A stretch of 64,000 bases of DNA from VRUE01 sp963796705 (GCA_963796705.1 CAWCMK010000004.1:930001-994000), one strand, 5' to 3'. Positions 35,966 through 44,155 are shown, counted from the stretch's first letter. Numbers and translations are program-made. Notes: a model not told the origin generated them from the letters alone.

Positions 35966-36225
35966 ATGCGTAGACGCGCGGGGGAGTGACATCGCGGCTC
36001 CGGCGCGGCCAATGTAGAGGGAGCCCCGCTGCGCCGTGTCCTCGCAGGGCACCCAAAATTCCGCCGGATTAACGACTTTTCGGCGCCCTCGTCCCTGGGG
36101 CGCGGAACCGGCCTCACGATCCGCATCCGAATCGCCCCGTTTGCGTCGAGATCGGCGCCGGGCGAGGCTTGGAGCCGATCTCGACGCAGCCCGGCCGAAG
36201 ATTCAGCGGAACCTGAAAGGGTCCG
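35966..36225. other. 260-base intergenic region with strong hairpins
   Basis: Between the synthetase and the AEC permease gene there is no convincing ORF. It holds one long inverted repeat (listed separately) and a smaller GCGCCC/GGGCGC hairpin near 36082-36102. It is either a structured leader of the permease gene, a small RNA, or a terminator zone for the synthetase. Confidence 0.4.
36143..36187. repeat. 14-bp perfect inverted repeat (hairpin) upstream of AEC permease gene
   Basis: Arms GCGTCGAGATCGGC (36143-36156) and GCCGATCTCGACGC (36174-36187) with a 17-base loop. One further base pair (T36142-A36188) extends the stem to 15 bp. No T-run follows. It lies 39 bases ahead of the next start codon. 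Role unknown. Confidence 0.6.
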
Positions 36226-37158
36226 GTGACGATGGAGGTCCTCCTGACAACGCTGGCGATCCTCGCCGGGGCCGGCGCCGGGGTCTGGGCAGAGCGCCGG
36301 CGGCCACAGGCGGCGGCGATGGCGGCGCGGCGGATCCTCGTCCTGATGCTCTACGCGCTGCTGCCGCCGGTGATCTTCTTCAACCTCGCGGCGGCGCACG
36401 TCGACCTCGCGCACGGCATCGGGCTGGTGTTGGCGCTGCTCGCCGCGGCGCTCGCCTCGCTCTTTGCCTGGTTTGTTGCGACCCGCATCCTGCGGCTGGC
36501 GCCACCGCAGACCGGCGCGGTGATCTGCACGGTGCTGAGCGTCAACACCGGCTACCTCGGGTACCCGCTGACGGTGGCGTTGCTGGGCCGAGACCAGCTC
36601 TCCACGGCGGTCCTCTACGACGTCCTCGTCACCGGCCCCAGCCTGCTGCTCGGCGCCTTCGCGATCGGCGCCGCCTTCGGCACCGAGGCCGGGGAATCGC
36701 CGCGCCAGCGGCTGCGCGCCTTTCTCACCCGCAACCCACCGCTATACGCGGCGGTCGCCGGCCTGCTCGCCCCCGCGGCCCTCGCTCCACACCTTCTTGT
36801 CGATCTCTCCCAGGCGCTGGTCATCGCGATCCTTCCGCTCGGCTTCTTCGCCGTGGGTGCGACGCTGGCCGAGAACGCCAAGCACGGCGAGCTGCCGATG
36901 CCGCCGCCGCTGAGCCGCCCGGTGGCGCTCTCGCTGGCCTCGCGACTGCTGGTGATGCCGGCTCTCTTGACCGCCTTGGCGGCGCCGCTGATCGAGCTGC
37001 CCGCTTCCTACCGCCTGCTCTCGGCGATGCCCTCGGGGATCAACTCGATGGTCGTCGCACACGCCTACGGCCTCGACATGGAGATCACCGCCGAGGCGGT
37101 CACCTGGTCGACCGCGATTGTTGTCCTCGCCTCGCTGGCCGGAGCGCTCCTGTTCTGA
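36226..37158 (+). CDS. AEC-family permease (auxin efflux carrier / malonate-type transporter)
   Basis: 310 residues and about ten helices in two inverted five-helix halves. Conserved features include the Asn-containing segment VLSVNTGYLGYPLTVALLG and a Pro/Gly-rich second crossover (SAMPSGINSMVVAHAYG). Known relatives move malate, malonate or other carboxylates. GTG 36226 has AAAGGG four bases before it. ATG 36232 is an alternative. It has a long upstream hairpin. Confidence 0.88.
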   Translation: MTMEVLLTTLAILAGAGAGVWAERRRPQAAAMAARRILVLMLYALLPPVIFFNLAAAHVDLAHGIGLVLALLAAALASLFAWFVATRILRLAPPQTGAVICTVLSVNTGYLGYPLTVALLGRDQLSTAVLYDVLVTGPSLLLGAFAIGAAFGTEAGESPRQRLRAFLTRNPPLYAAVAGLLAPAALAPHLLVDLSQALVIAILPLGFFAVGATLAENAKHGELPMPPPLSRPVALSLASRLLVMPALLTALAAPLIELPASYRLLSAMPSGINSMVVAHAYGLDMEITAEAVTWSTAIVVLASLAGALLF

Positions 37159-37213
37159 CTCGCCGGTCTCCCGGGCGCTCGCGCCCTCGGTGAGGCTGCG
37201 CCAGACTGAAGAC

Positions 37214-37558
37214 ATGATCCAGCACGTCGCCATCGAGATTCGCCCGCAGGACGTCGAGCCCTCGGTCGAATTCTGGGAGCTGCTCGGTTTCGAGCGCGTC
37301 GCGCCGCCCGAGTCCCTGGCAGAGTTCACCTGGCTCGAGCGGGGCGCTACCCAGATCCATCTGATGCAGACGGACTCACCGACGGTGCCACCCCGGGGCC
37401 ACATCGCGCTCCTCACCGAGGACTTCGAGCAGGTCCTCGTCCGCCTTCGCGAGGCGGGCATCGAGGTTCTCCGCCGCCAGGAACACTGGGGCGCCGCGCG
37501 CGCCAAAGCCACCGCCCCCGGCGGCCACCTCGTCGAGCTGATGGCCGCGCCACCGTAG
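37214..37558 (+). CDS. VOC-superfamily (glyoxalase-like) protein
   Basis: 114 residues: MIQHVAIEIRPQDVEPSVEF, then LLGFERVAPPE and the second module with GHIALLTEDFEQVLVRLREA, closing with GGHLVELMA. His and Glu metal-ligand positions are present. Function unknown. The start follows CAGACT by six bases, a weak version of the leaderless motif. A longer frame begins inside the AEC gene and is rejected. Confidence 0.87.
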   Translation: MIQHVAIEIRPQDVEPSVEFWELLGFERVAPPESLAEFTWLERGATQIHLMQTDSPTVPPRGHIALLTEDFEQVLVRLREAGIEVLRRQEHWGAARAKATAPGGHLVELMAAPP

Positions 37559-37638
37559 CGTGCCAACTTGAGCACCGGCCAGCTCGCCACTCGGCCCCAG
37601 TATGGATTTCAGCCGGAGAGGCGCGCCGGAGACCCGGC

Positions 37639-37644
37639 TAGGAT
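37639..37644 (+). promoter_or_regulatory. -10-like TAGGAT, leaderless start of tandem ThyX gene
   Basis: TAGGAT ends six bases before GTG 37651. The AGGA inside it is an alternative ribosome-site reading. Confidence 0.35.
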
Positions 37645-37650
37645 GCGGCG

Positions 37651-39273
37651 GTGCGCTACCCGGTCGAGTCCTTCACCCCCGAGGAGCGGGCGCTCCTCGC
37701 CCCCCACTTCACCAACCTCGAGCGCCCCGTCTTCGCCCTCGTCAACCTGCCGGAGACCGTCAAGGGGGCCCTTTTTGCCCGCTATTCGAGGTATTCGGGG
37801 ACGGTCCGGCGGCTCTATTTGGAGGAGTTCGCGGCCGACGCACCGCAAGGCGGCCGGCCCTTCGATGAGTCAGAGGGAGAGCGCGCCGCGCGCCTGTATG
37901 AGCGCGTCTTCCTCGGCTACGGCGATGACTCGATCGCCCAGGTTGGTGGTGCCCACGTGGCCTGCGAGTGGGTCTCCAACATCCTCACCAAGCTCCTGCA
38001 GCGGGGGCGCCTCGCCGCCTACCTCGAGCAGTCGACCCGCTACATCCCCTATGACCGGCCGATCGATGGCGGCGAGGGCTACCGCTACTACCGCGAGGAG
38101 CGCCTCGGCCCCCAGTTCGCGGCCGCGATGGATGAACTGTTTGCGATCTACTCGCGCGGGCTCGAGCAGGTCGAAGCCTGGGCGGCGGAGCGCTGGCCGC
38201 GCGGCGAGAGCGAACCGCAGGGGCCCTGGCAACGTTCGATCCGGGCCAAGGCGCTCGATCTGCTGCGCGGACTGCTGCCCGCGGCGACCCTGAGCCACGT
38301 CGGCATCTACGCCTCGGGACAGGCTTACGAGCAGCTGATCATGCGCCTGATCGCATCCCCCCTTCCGGAGGCGCGCGCCTACGGCGAGATGATCCTCGGC
38401 GAGCTGCAGCAGGTGATGCCGAGCTTCGTTTCCAGGGTCCAACGCCCGGACCGCGGCGGCGAGTGGATCTCCTACCTCGAGCGTCGCCGTGAGGCGACCG
38501 AGAGCTGGGTCGCCCGGCTCGGCCTCGACCGTCGGGGCGAGGGCGACGAGGGCCCTTCGGTCGAGCTGATCCACGTCGACGGCACCGAAGAGACGCTGCT
38601 AGCAGCCTGCCTGTTCGAGTCCGCGCGGGTGCCGGAGACCGAGGTCCTGGCCCGGATCGACGTCCTTGACCGCGAGGAGCGCGCCGAATTGCTGGCGGCG
38701 CTGGTCGGCGAGCGGGACAACCGTCGCCACCGGCCCGGTCGCGGCTTCGAGGCGCTGCGCTACCGCTTCGAGATCGTCTCCGACTACGGCGCCTTCCGTG
38801 ACCTGCAACGGCACCGCATGTTGACCTGCCAGTGGCAGCCGCTCGGACCCGACCTCGGCGCCGGCGTCCCCGGCGAGATCGCCGAAGCGGGCCTCGCCGG
38901 AGAGTTCGAGCGGGCCCTGGAGATCTCCCGGGCGGAGTTCGAGCGCCTTGCGGCCGAGGGCCGCCCAGAGGCCTCCTACGCGCTCTGTCTCGCCTACCGC
39001 ATCCGCTACATGCTGGATCTCAACGCCCGTGAGGCGATGCACCTGATCGAGCTGCGCTCCGGCCGCGAGGGCCACCCCACCTATCGCGCCGTGGCCCAGG
39101 CGATGCACGAGCGGATCGCCTCGATCCATCCCGCGATCGCGGCGACGATGAGCCATGTCGACGCCTCTCTCGAGCCGCGTCTCGAGCGGATCCTCAGCGA
39201 GATCCGCACCCAGCGCAAGCGTGCCCAGGCCAGCGGAACCGAGGCGCCTCCCGGGCTCAACCCGCTCGGCTGA
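37651..39273 (+). CDS. Tandem ThyX-like protein (two FAD-dependent thymidylate synthase folds)
   Basis: 540 residues, about twice a normal ThyX. The N-terminal half has a degraded ThyX motif: RGRLAAYLEQSTRY at 118-131 (canonical R-H-R-x7-S-x-R) with the His replaced by Gly. The C-terminal half has RHR at 388-390 but lacks the following Ser, and then carries LNAREAMHLIELRSGREGHP, like the ThyX dUMP/FAD region. So each half keeps a different part of the motif. ThyX normally methylates dUMP to dTMP with folate and flavin. Whether this protein does so is doubtful. It stands alone, convergent with a membrane protein gene. Confidence 0.8.
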   Translation: MRYPVESFTPEERALLAPHFTNLERPVFALVNLPETVKGALFARYSRYSGTVRRLYLEEFAADAPQGGRPFDESEGERAARLYERVFLGYGDDSIAQVGGAHVACEWVSNILTKLLQRGRLAAYLEQSTRYIPYDRPIDGGEGYRYYREERLGPQFAAAMDELFAIYSRGLEQVEAWAAERWPRGESEPQGPWQRSIRAKALDLLRGLLPAATLSHVGIYASGQAYEQLIMRLIASPLPEARAYGEMILGELQQVMPSFVSRVQRPDRGGEWISYLERRREATESWVARLGLDRRGEGDEGPSVELIHVDGTEETLLAACLFESARVPETEVLARIDVLDREERAELLAALVGERDNRRHRPGRGFEALRYRFEIVSDYGAFRDLQRHRMLTCQWQPLGPDLGAGVPGEIAEAGLAGEFERALEISRAEFERLAAEGRPEASYALCLAYRIRYMLDLNAREAMHLIELRSGREGHPTYRAVAQAMHERIASIHPAIAATMSHVDASLEPRLERILSEIRTQRKRAQASGTEAPPGLNPLG

Positions 39274-39279
39274 GCCCCC

Positions 39280-40320
39280 TCAGCCTTCCCCGGACTCGCC
39301 GGCGTCGCGGTGCTTGCGCTTGCGGGGTCGCTCCACCGAGCCGCCCGGGTCCTGCGAGTCCTCACCCTGGTTCTCGCCGCCCGCGGGGGCCGGCTCCTGC
39401 GGCGGGATCTGCGGTTCGGGGATCCCCTGCGGCTGCTCGGCTTTCTGCGCACCCTCCAGCTGCCGGGCCGCCGCCTGCCCTGGTGTCGGCCAGGGAATCG
39501 CTTCCCCCGCAGCCCAGGCCGGCGGTCGGCCTTTTGGCAGCCAGCCAATCGTCAGCAGGCCGAAGTAGATGAACCAGATCAGGCTGAACTGGAACAGGCC
39601 AAGCGCGGCGGCAACCCCGAGAGCGATCCCCAACGATCCCCAGAAGCGGGACAGCAGTCCGACGCGCATCCCATACAGGCAGCCGTAGACGAGCGCGAAC
39701 GCGAAGGCCAGCAGTCCGCCGATGTGGAGTGCTTCGGCTACCGAACGGGTCGAGGCGCCGGTGATCGCGTTCTTCGCCTTGTCGTTTTCTCGCTTGCCCT
39801 GGGCGCAGCGTCCCAGTGGTGTCCGGGCGGCCGATTCGAGTTCGGCGCCACTGCCGTATTCGGAATTAAACGAGGAGGCGTTTTCCTGGCGTTCCTTTTC
39901 ACATTCCCGGGTCGCTTCTTTGACGCTGAGGCTCGTCGTTGCCTTTCCGGCTACGAAGTTCGTAGCGGCTTCATCCGCCGCCGATACGTTCAGCAGCGAG
40001 GCGACGCAGAGGAAGATCGGGGCGGCGATCACCAGGCCGAGAAACTGGGTGCGCATCTGCGGGGCCCGCGCCGAGGCTGCCTTGAAGAGGTAGACGAGCG
40101 GCGCCACGAAGAGGACAAAGGCCGCCGCCTGAAGAGCGCCCGAGAGGGCCACCGAGGAACTGTGTTCGTGCACCGAGCGCAGGCTTTCCGCTTCGCTTCC
40201 GCCACCGAGCGAGGCGATCACGACCACCGAGCCGATCAGCAGGGCGACGGCGCCCAGCGTCGCCAGACCGACCGGCCGCGCCCAGCGACCCTCCCAAGCC
40301 AGCGTCGCCTCCTTGCCCAT
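39280..40320 (-). CDS. Membrane protein of unknown function with charged C-terminal tail
   Basis: 346 residues. About five to six hydrophobic helices: near residues 17-38, 58-80, 95-110, then a soluble loop with two Cys (about 140-190), and helices near 195-260. The last 75 residues are Pro/Glu/Gln-rich and end in a basic cluster (RPRKRKH), probably disordered and cytoplasmic. I do not recognise the family. It lies four bases before a CBS-domain gene on the same strand, so both may be cotranscribed. Confidence 0.65.
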   Translation of the reverse strand: MGKEATLAWEGRWARPVGLATLGAVALLIGSVVVIASLGGGSEAESLRSVHEHSSSVALSGALQAAAFVLFVAPLVYLFKAASARAPQMRTQFLGLVIAAPIFLCVASLLNVSAADEAATNFVAGKATTSLSVKEATRECEKERQENASSFNSEYGSGAELESAARTPLGRCAQGKRENDKAKNAITGASTRSVAEALHIGGLLAFAFALVYGCLYGMRVGLLSRFWGSLGIALGVAAALGLFQFSLIWFIYFGLLTIGWLPKGRPPAWAAGEAIPWPTPGQAAARQLEGAQKAEQPQGIPEPQIPPQEPAPAGGENQGEDSQDPGGSVERPRKRKHRDAGESGEG

Positions 40321-40323
40321 TCC

Positions 40324-40770
40324 TCAACCCCTCTCGTGGAAGTAGAACTGCGGTAGCGCCCCCTCGATCACCTCGGCGGTCATCCGCTGGGCGATCTCCA
40401 GGTTCCCGGTCCGCACCGCAATGTCATCGAGCGTCACGATCCCGACGAGGCGTCCGGCCTCGACCACCGGCAGGCGCCGCACCCGATGCTGGACCATCAG
40501 CGCCGCCGCCTCGTCGAGCTCCATCTCCGGCTCACCGCAGACCAGGGGCCGCGAGGCGTGCTCGCCAACCGCTGAGTCGGGCTCGAGATCCTCGGCGAGC
40601 ACCCGCACCGCCAGGTCCCGGTCGGTGATCATCGCCAGCGGCGCCTCGCCGCGGTCGACGACCACGACCGAGCCAACGCGCCGATCGCGCATCAGCCGGG
40701 CGATCGAAGCGACTCCGGCCTCGGGCGGGCAGGTGATCACCCCGGCGGTCATGATCTCGCGCAGCTGCAC
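40324..40770 (-). CDS. CBS-domain pair protein
   Basis: 148 residues, two CBS domains: MTAGVITCPPEAGVASIARLM with VGSVVVVDRGEAPLAMITDRD, and LDEAAALMVQHRVRRLP with LVGIVTLDDIAV. Such stand-alone pairs bind adenine nucleotides and act as energy or stress sensors. Start chosen at GTG 40770 (MQLREIMTAG), the usual opening of the family, seven bases after TAGCGT. The longer frame to 41145 is out of character. Confidence 0.88.
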   Translation of the reverse strand: MQLREIMTAGVITCPPEAGVASIARLMRDRRVGSVVVVDRGEAPLAMITDRDLAVRVLAEDLEPDSAVGEHASRPLVCGEPEMELDEAAALMVQHRVRRLPVVEAGRLVGIVTLDDIAVRTGNLEIAQRMTAEVIEGALPQFYFHERG

Positions 40771-40776
40771 GGCGCG

Positions 40777-40783
40777 TACGCTA
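40777..40783. promoter_or_regulatory. Symmetric shared -10 element for two divergent leaderless genes
   Basis: TACGCTA is read as TACGCT on the plus strand, ending six bases before GTG 40789. On the minus strand it is TAGCGT, ending seven bases before GTG 40770. The whole intergenic space is 18 bases. One element would set both start sites. Confidence 0.45.
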
Positions 40784-40788
40784 CATGC

Positions 40789-41421
40789 GTGGCCCAGCGA
40801 CAGCACACCCCGGTGGTCCCCCTGGAGGCGGGAGCAGGCCCAGAGAACCCTCCCTGCCCCGCCTGCGGCGAGCCACTGTTCGGGCAGATCGCCTCCCGTG
40901 CCGGGTTGGCTGGCACGGTCCGCGTCTGTGAGAGCTGCGGCCTCGGGGTCATCGGCGATCCTGGCTCCGCGGCCGAGGCGCTGCGCGACCTCGACCGGCT
41001 CACCGAGAGCAGCGAGGTGCTGATCGCCAACCGCCGGGGCTTCGGCGCCTGGCTCGGCGGCGCCGGCTGGGCGGGGCTTCAGCCCGGCGCTCGCTACCTC
41101 TATACGGCCGAGGCCGTACGCCGATTGGTGGCCAACCGTGACCAAGTGGTGAGCTCGGTTCGCTGGGCGCCGCGAGCCGGGATCGCCGCGACCTGGCAGA
41201 CAGTCCTCAACTCGGTCACATTTGGCCGCAACGTGGCGCTCGCAACGCTCGGCGGTTTCGCCCGCTCGGTTCCCGCCAGCCGCCGCTGGCAGCGTCGCCT
41301 CGACGCGCTGATCAGCGTGCTCGTCGCGATCCCCGCGCTGGTGATCGCGCTGCCGCTGGAGCTGCTGGGCGCCGCCTTTCGACGGGGCGGGGCCCTGCGG
41401 GTGCGACTCGAACTCCTCTGA
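40789..41421 (+). CDS. Zinc-ribbon protein resembling a methyltransferase without its catalytic core
   Basis: 210 residues. It opens with CPACGEPLFGQ and, 20 residues on, VCESCGLGVIG: a zinc ribbon like that at the start of UbiG-type sugar/lipid methyltransferases. The tail (YTAEAVRRLVANRDQVV, then a hydrophobic helix ending ALPLELLGAAFRRGGALRV) looks like the C-terminal end of the same class. No SAM-binding GxGxG segment lies between. It may have lost the enzymatic domain by deletion yet kept an open frame and a promoter. This is inference from motif order. The product may be membrane-associated. Confidence 0.55.
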   Translation: MAQRQHTPVVPLEAGAGPENPPCPACGEPLFGQIASRAGLAGTVRVCESCGLGVIGDPGSAAEALRDLDRLTESSEVLIANRRGFGAWLGGAGWAGLQPGARYLYTAEAVRRLVANRDQVVSSVRWAPRAGIAATWQTVLNSVTFGRNVALATLGGFARSVPASRRWQRRLDALISVLVAIPALVIALPLELLGAAFRRGGALRVRLELL

Positions 41422-41439
41422 GCTCCGAGTCCCGAGCCC

Positions 41440-41721
41440 TCAGGAGCCGAGGCCTTCGCGTGCCTCGCGCACCAGGGTCACGGCCTCGGGGAAGAGAACA
41501 CGGATCGCGTCACGCACCTGCATCGCCTGTTCATCGCTGCTGCCGGTCAGCTCGAGACGCCCGATCGAGGCAACGGTCATCTCGACCGCAAGCCTGATCG
41601 CATTGTCGGCCCAGGCGACCCGCTGGGAGGACTGCATCTGCTCGGAGAGCTCCTCCATCCGGGCCCGGAACTCCTCCGGATCGCCGAACAGGTTGAACGG
41701 GCTTCCCTCCATGCCCGACAT
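41440..41721 (-). CDS. Small protein of unknown function
   Basis: 93 residues from ATG 41721 (a second ATG is at 41712). It begins NLFGDPEEFRARMEELSEQM, then forms mostly amphipathic helices with QRVAWADNAIRLAV and ends VTLVREAREGLGS. No membrane segment or known motif. It is convergent with the zinc-ribbon gene. No promoter or ribosome site is clear. Coding is supported by composition only. Confidence 0.5.
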   Translation of the reverse strand: MSGMEGSPFNLFGDPEEFRARMEELSEQMQSSQRVAWADNAIRLAVEMTVASIGRLELTGSSDEQAMQVRDAIRVLFPEAVTLVREAREGLGS

Positions 41722-41897
41722 GTAAGCAGACGCTGGCTGAGAGCCGTCCGTTTCCTCGCGGCCCAGCGCCCAATCCGCGGCCTCACCCCGGCGCCCAGCA
41801 GCGGCGCGAGCACAGCGAGGATTTCGGCGTCGAGCAACTTCGCCGGCAGGCGCTGGTCGCACAGCAGCTGGTTGGCGCGGCGGCTAGGCTGGCCCCC
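41722..41897. other. 176-base intergenic region
   Basis: It lies between the small gene and the lipoprotein gene, with the TAGGCT element at its right end. A minus-strand frame is open through it but has no start or conserved feature. I see nothing else. Confidence 0.3.
41885..41890 (+). promoter_or_regulatory. -10-like TAGGCT, leaderless start of lipoprotein gene
   Basis: TAGGCT ends seven bases before GTG 41898, and no purine-rich site lies between. Confidence 0.42.
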
Positions 41898-42443
41898 GTG
41901 CTCCGCCCGCTGACGCTTGCCGGTCTCACCGCGGCCCTTACCCTTGCCGCAGCCAGCTGTGGTGGCGGCGGCACGACGACCGTGATCAACAAGACGGTGA
42001 CCGAGACGACCGCGCAGACGGGCGAAACGAGCACCCAGACGGGCGAAACGAACGGGCAGAGCTCGACCGGCGAGGAACAAACGGCCCCGGTCCTTCACCT
42101 GAGCGCCTTCCAGAGCCCCTCCGGGAACATCGGCTGCGTGCTGCTCGGCGGCAGCGCCCGCTGCGATATCCGTAAGCGCGACTGGTCCCCCCCGCCGCGC
42201 CCGCCGGGCTGTCCGGATCAGGTCGACTTCGGCCAGGGGCTTCAGATCGGGCAGGCCGATCACAGCGGTAGCTTCGTCTGCGCCGGGGACACGGCCCTTA
42301 ACCCCGAAGCGGCAAAGCTCGCCTATGGGACCGACGACCGCTTCGGGGGGTTCCTCTGCGCCAGCGCCACCTCGGGCCTCACCTGCATGAACTCCGCAGG
42401 GCATGGCTTCTTCATCAGCATCCAGAACTACCGGACATTCTGA
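41898..42443 (+). CDS. Lipoprotein with DUF6636-type domain
   Basis: 181 residues from GTG. Signal peptide with lipobox LAAASC, then a Thr/Glu/Gly-rich linker with a repeated QTGETxxQTGET pattern (about residues 38-52), and a C-terminal domain starting FQSPSGNIGCVL. The domain has regularly placed Cys (GCVL, ARCDI, GCPDQ, SFVCAGD, FLCAS, LTCMN), likely three disulfides, so it works outside the cell. The pattern resembles DUF6636 as I remember it. Function unknown. Confidence 0.75.
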   Translation: MLRPLTLAGLTAALTLAAASCGGGGTTTVINKTVTETTAQTGETSTQTGETNGQSSTGEEQTAPVLHLSAFQSPSGNIGCVLLGGSARCDIRKRDWSPPPRPPGCPDQVDFGQGLQIGQADHSGSFVCAGDTALNPEAAKLAYGTDDRFGGFLCASATSGLTCMNSAGHGFFISIQNYRTF

Positions 42444-42524
42444 GACGGCCAACTCTCGAGGGCTATCCCTCAAGCGGCCAGGCTTCGCCACCGTTGACCC
42501 GCTCGAAGCCCAACCAAAGGGAGT

Positions 42525-43103
42525 TCATCGCCGTAGCCCCACCCGCTCGCGGGGCACCTCGGGGTGGTCGATCCACCACACCGCCAGTCCCTGCAGGACG
42601 CCGCGCATCACCGCCCCGGCCATTTCGAGAGCCTCCCCCGAGGCGGCCAAGGCCTCGCCGCCCCGCTCGCTAACAAAGAGCGGCAGGATCGCCGCCCGAC
42701 TGGCGGCCGCAACCTCGACCTGCACGGCATCGGCCGCCGGGTCACCGACCGTGTCTCGGAACAGCATTCGCCCGGCAAACGGATGGGCTTCGATTTAGGC
42801 GAACCAGGCATCAAAGGAGCGCGATATACGCTCTTGCGCCGGCGCCTCGCCGACGAAGTGCTCGCGCCAGACCCGGCGCAGGTCGCCGAAGTGACGCTCG
42901 AGGATTCGGCGATAGAGGTCGACCTTTGAGTCAAAGTGGTCGTAGACGACCGGTGGGCTGACCCCCGACCGGGCCGCGATCTCATCGACCGAGGCTCCGA
43001 CGTAGTCACGCTCGGCGAAAAGTTCGGTGGCGGCCGCTTCGATCAGCTCCGCGGCGCTCAGCCGCCGGCAGCCGTGCGCCGCGACCGGGTCCGCCCCTTC
43101 CAC
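42525..43103 (-). pseudogene. TetR-family regulator interrupted by an in-frame TAA
   Basis: Two same-frame pieces join into one 192-codon TetR gene. The N-terminal piece (102 residues from GTG 43103) has the helix-turn-helix: LIEAAATELFAERDYVGASV, DEIAARSGVSPPVVYDHF, and ends SFDAWFA. TAA at 42795-42797 interrupts it. The frame then continues IEAHPFAGRMLFRDTV through a normal ligand-domain tail to TGA 42525. A Tyr codon is the simplest ancestor. Truncation would leave a DNA-binding domain without effector domain. It follows the YbhN-like gene by 13 bases, so an operon is likely. Confidence 0.8.
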
Positions 43104-43116
43104 CGCCAATCCGCCT

Positions 43117-44133
43117 TCATCCGCTTCCGCCCGTATCTGTCGCAAGGGGACTGGGCGGGCCGCGACCCTCTTCGCGGTCGGCTTCGTCCTGCGCCTGCCT
43201 GATCAGTCCGCGCCAATCGGTGGTGCGGAAAACGAGCAGGATCGCCGCGAAACCCAGCACGACCGACCAGGCCGCCATCGCGATCTGGGTCCCGACCGAG
43301 TAGGCGAGCACGGCCGCCCGCGAGGGCCCCGCCAGGGTCGCGGCGAGGAGCGCCTGTTGGGCGCCGGCGCCGCCCGGCGTGAAGGGGACCACATTGGCAA
43401 TCGCCTGCACGCTCATCACCAGCATCACGTTGCCGACCGAGCCCCCGATCCCGAAGGCTTCTAGAAAGAACCAGAACGAAGCGAAGCGACAGAGCCAGCC
43501 GATCCCCTGCCAGGCCGCGACCTCGCGCAGGTAACGACGCGGCTCGGTGAGGATCACCAGGCCCTGGCGGACGCGGTCCCAGAAGCGGCGCACCCGGTGG
43601 GAAAGGAAGATGATGCCCAGCACCGTCGCCACCAGCAGCACCGCAATCGTGATCGCGAGCGTCTTCGGATGGTCGGCCCAGAAGGAGATCTCAAATGCGG
43701 GCAGGTCAGGGATTCGTGGCAGTGGTGGCAGGAGACCCTGGGTGATCGCGTAGAGCAGCACCAGGATCCCGACCGAGGTGTCAAAGACCGTCTGGACCAA
43801 ATAGGAGGAGGTGACGGCCGGGTAGGAGGAGTGCGGGATCTGGCGTTTGACCAGGAAAACTTTGGTGACGTCGCCGGCATGGGCCGGAACCACCGCGTTG
43901 ATCCCGGCTCCCGCCAGATAGGCGGCCGAGAGCGGTAGGAAGGAGATCCGCGTGTTGGGGTAGGCGGCTCGCAGAACATTGCGCCAGGCCCAGGCACGGG
44001 CCAGCTGCATCCCCAGCAGGAAGAGCAGCGCGATCCCGAAGGTCGTCCAGTGGATTTCCGAGAGGTGCCGGAAGAATTCGGCCGCGCGTTCAAAGAACGC
44101 TTCGAAATTGTCCTGCAGATCGGCGTACTGCAT
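43117..44133 (-). CDS. YbhN/UPF0104-type integral membrane protein (MprF flippase-like domain)
   Basis: 338 residues with about eight helices. The conserved pattern FLLGMQLARAWAWRNVLRAA, AAYLAGAGINAVVPAHAGD and the late VVPFTPGGAGAQQALL belongs to the lysylphosphatidylglycerol synthase transmembrane family. Members flip or sense phospholipids or glycolipids. Start ATG 44133 follows TAGTCT by seven bases. The upstream frame to 44172 includes only weak starts. Confidence 0.85.
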   Translation of the reverse strand: MQYADLQDNFEAFFERAAEFFRHLSEIHWTTFGIALLFLLGMQLARAWAWRNVLRAAYPNTRISFLPLSAAYLAGAGINAVVPAHAGDVTKVFLVKRQIPHSSYPAVTSSYLVQTVFDTSVGILVLLYAITQGLLPPLPRIPDLPAFEISFWADHPKTLAITIAVLLVATVLGIIFLSHRVRRFWDRVRQGLVILTEPRRYLREVAAWQGIGWLCRFASFWFFLEAFGIGGSVGNVMLVMSVQAIANVVPFTPGGAGAQQALLAATLAGPSRAAVLAYSVGTQIAMAAWSVVLGFAAILLVFRTTDWRGLIRQAQDEADREEGRGPPSPLATDTGGSG

Positions 44134-44139
44134 CACAGC

Positions 44140-44146
44140 TAGACTA
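44140..44146. promoter_or_regulatory. Symmetric shared -10 element between YbhN-like and sulfotransferase genes
   Basis: TAGACTA reads as TAGTCT on the minus strand (seven bases before ATG 44133). On the plus strand it reads TAGACT (ten bases before GTG 44156). It has the same TANNNTA form as the element at 40777. Confidence 0.4.
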
Positions 44147-44155
44147 GCCACGCTC

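Noticed and set aside
41577..42491. Minus-strand frame across the lipoprotein gene and its upstream gap
   Set aside because: The part in the gap looks slightly protein-like (LLDAEILAVLAPLL), but the frame overlaps a lipoprotein gene with clear signal and Cys pattern and has no promoter.
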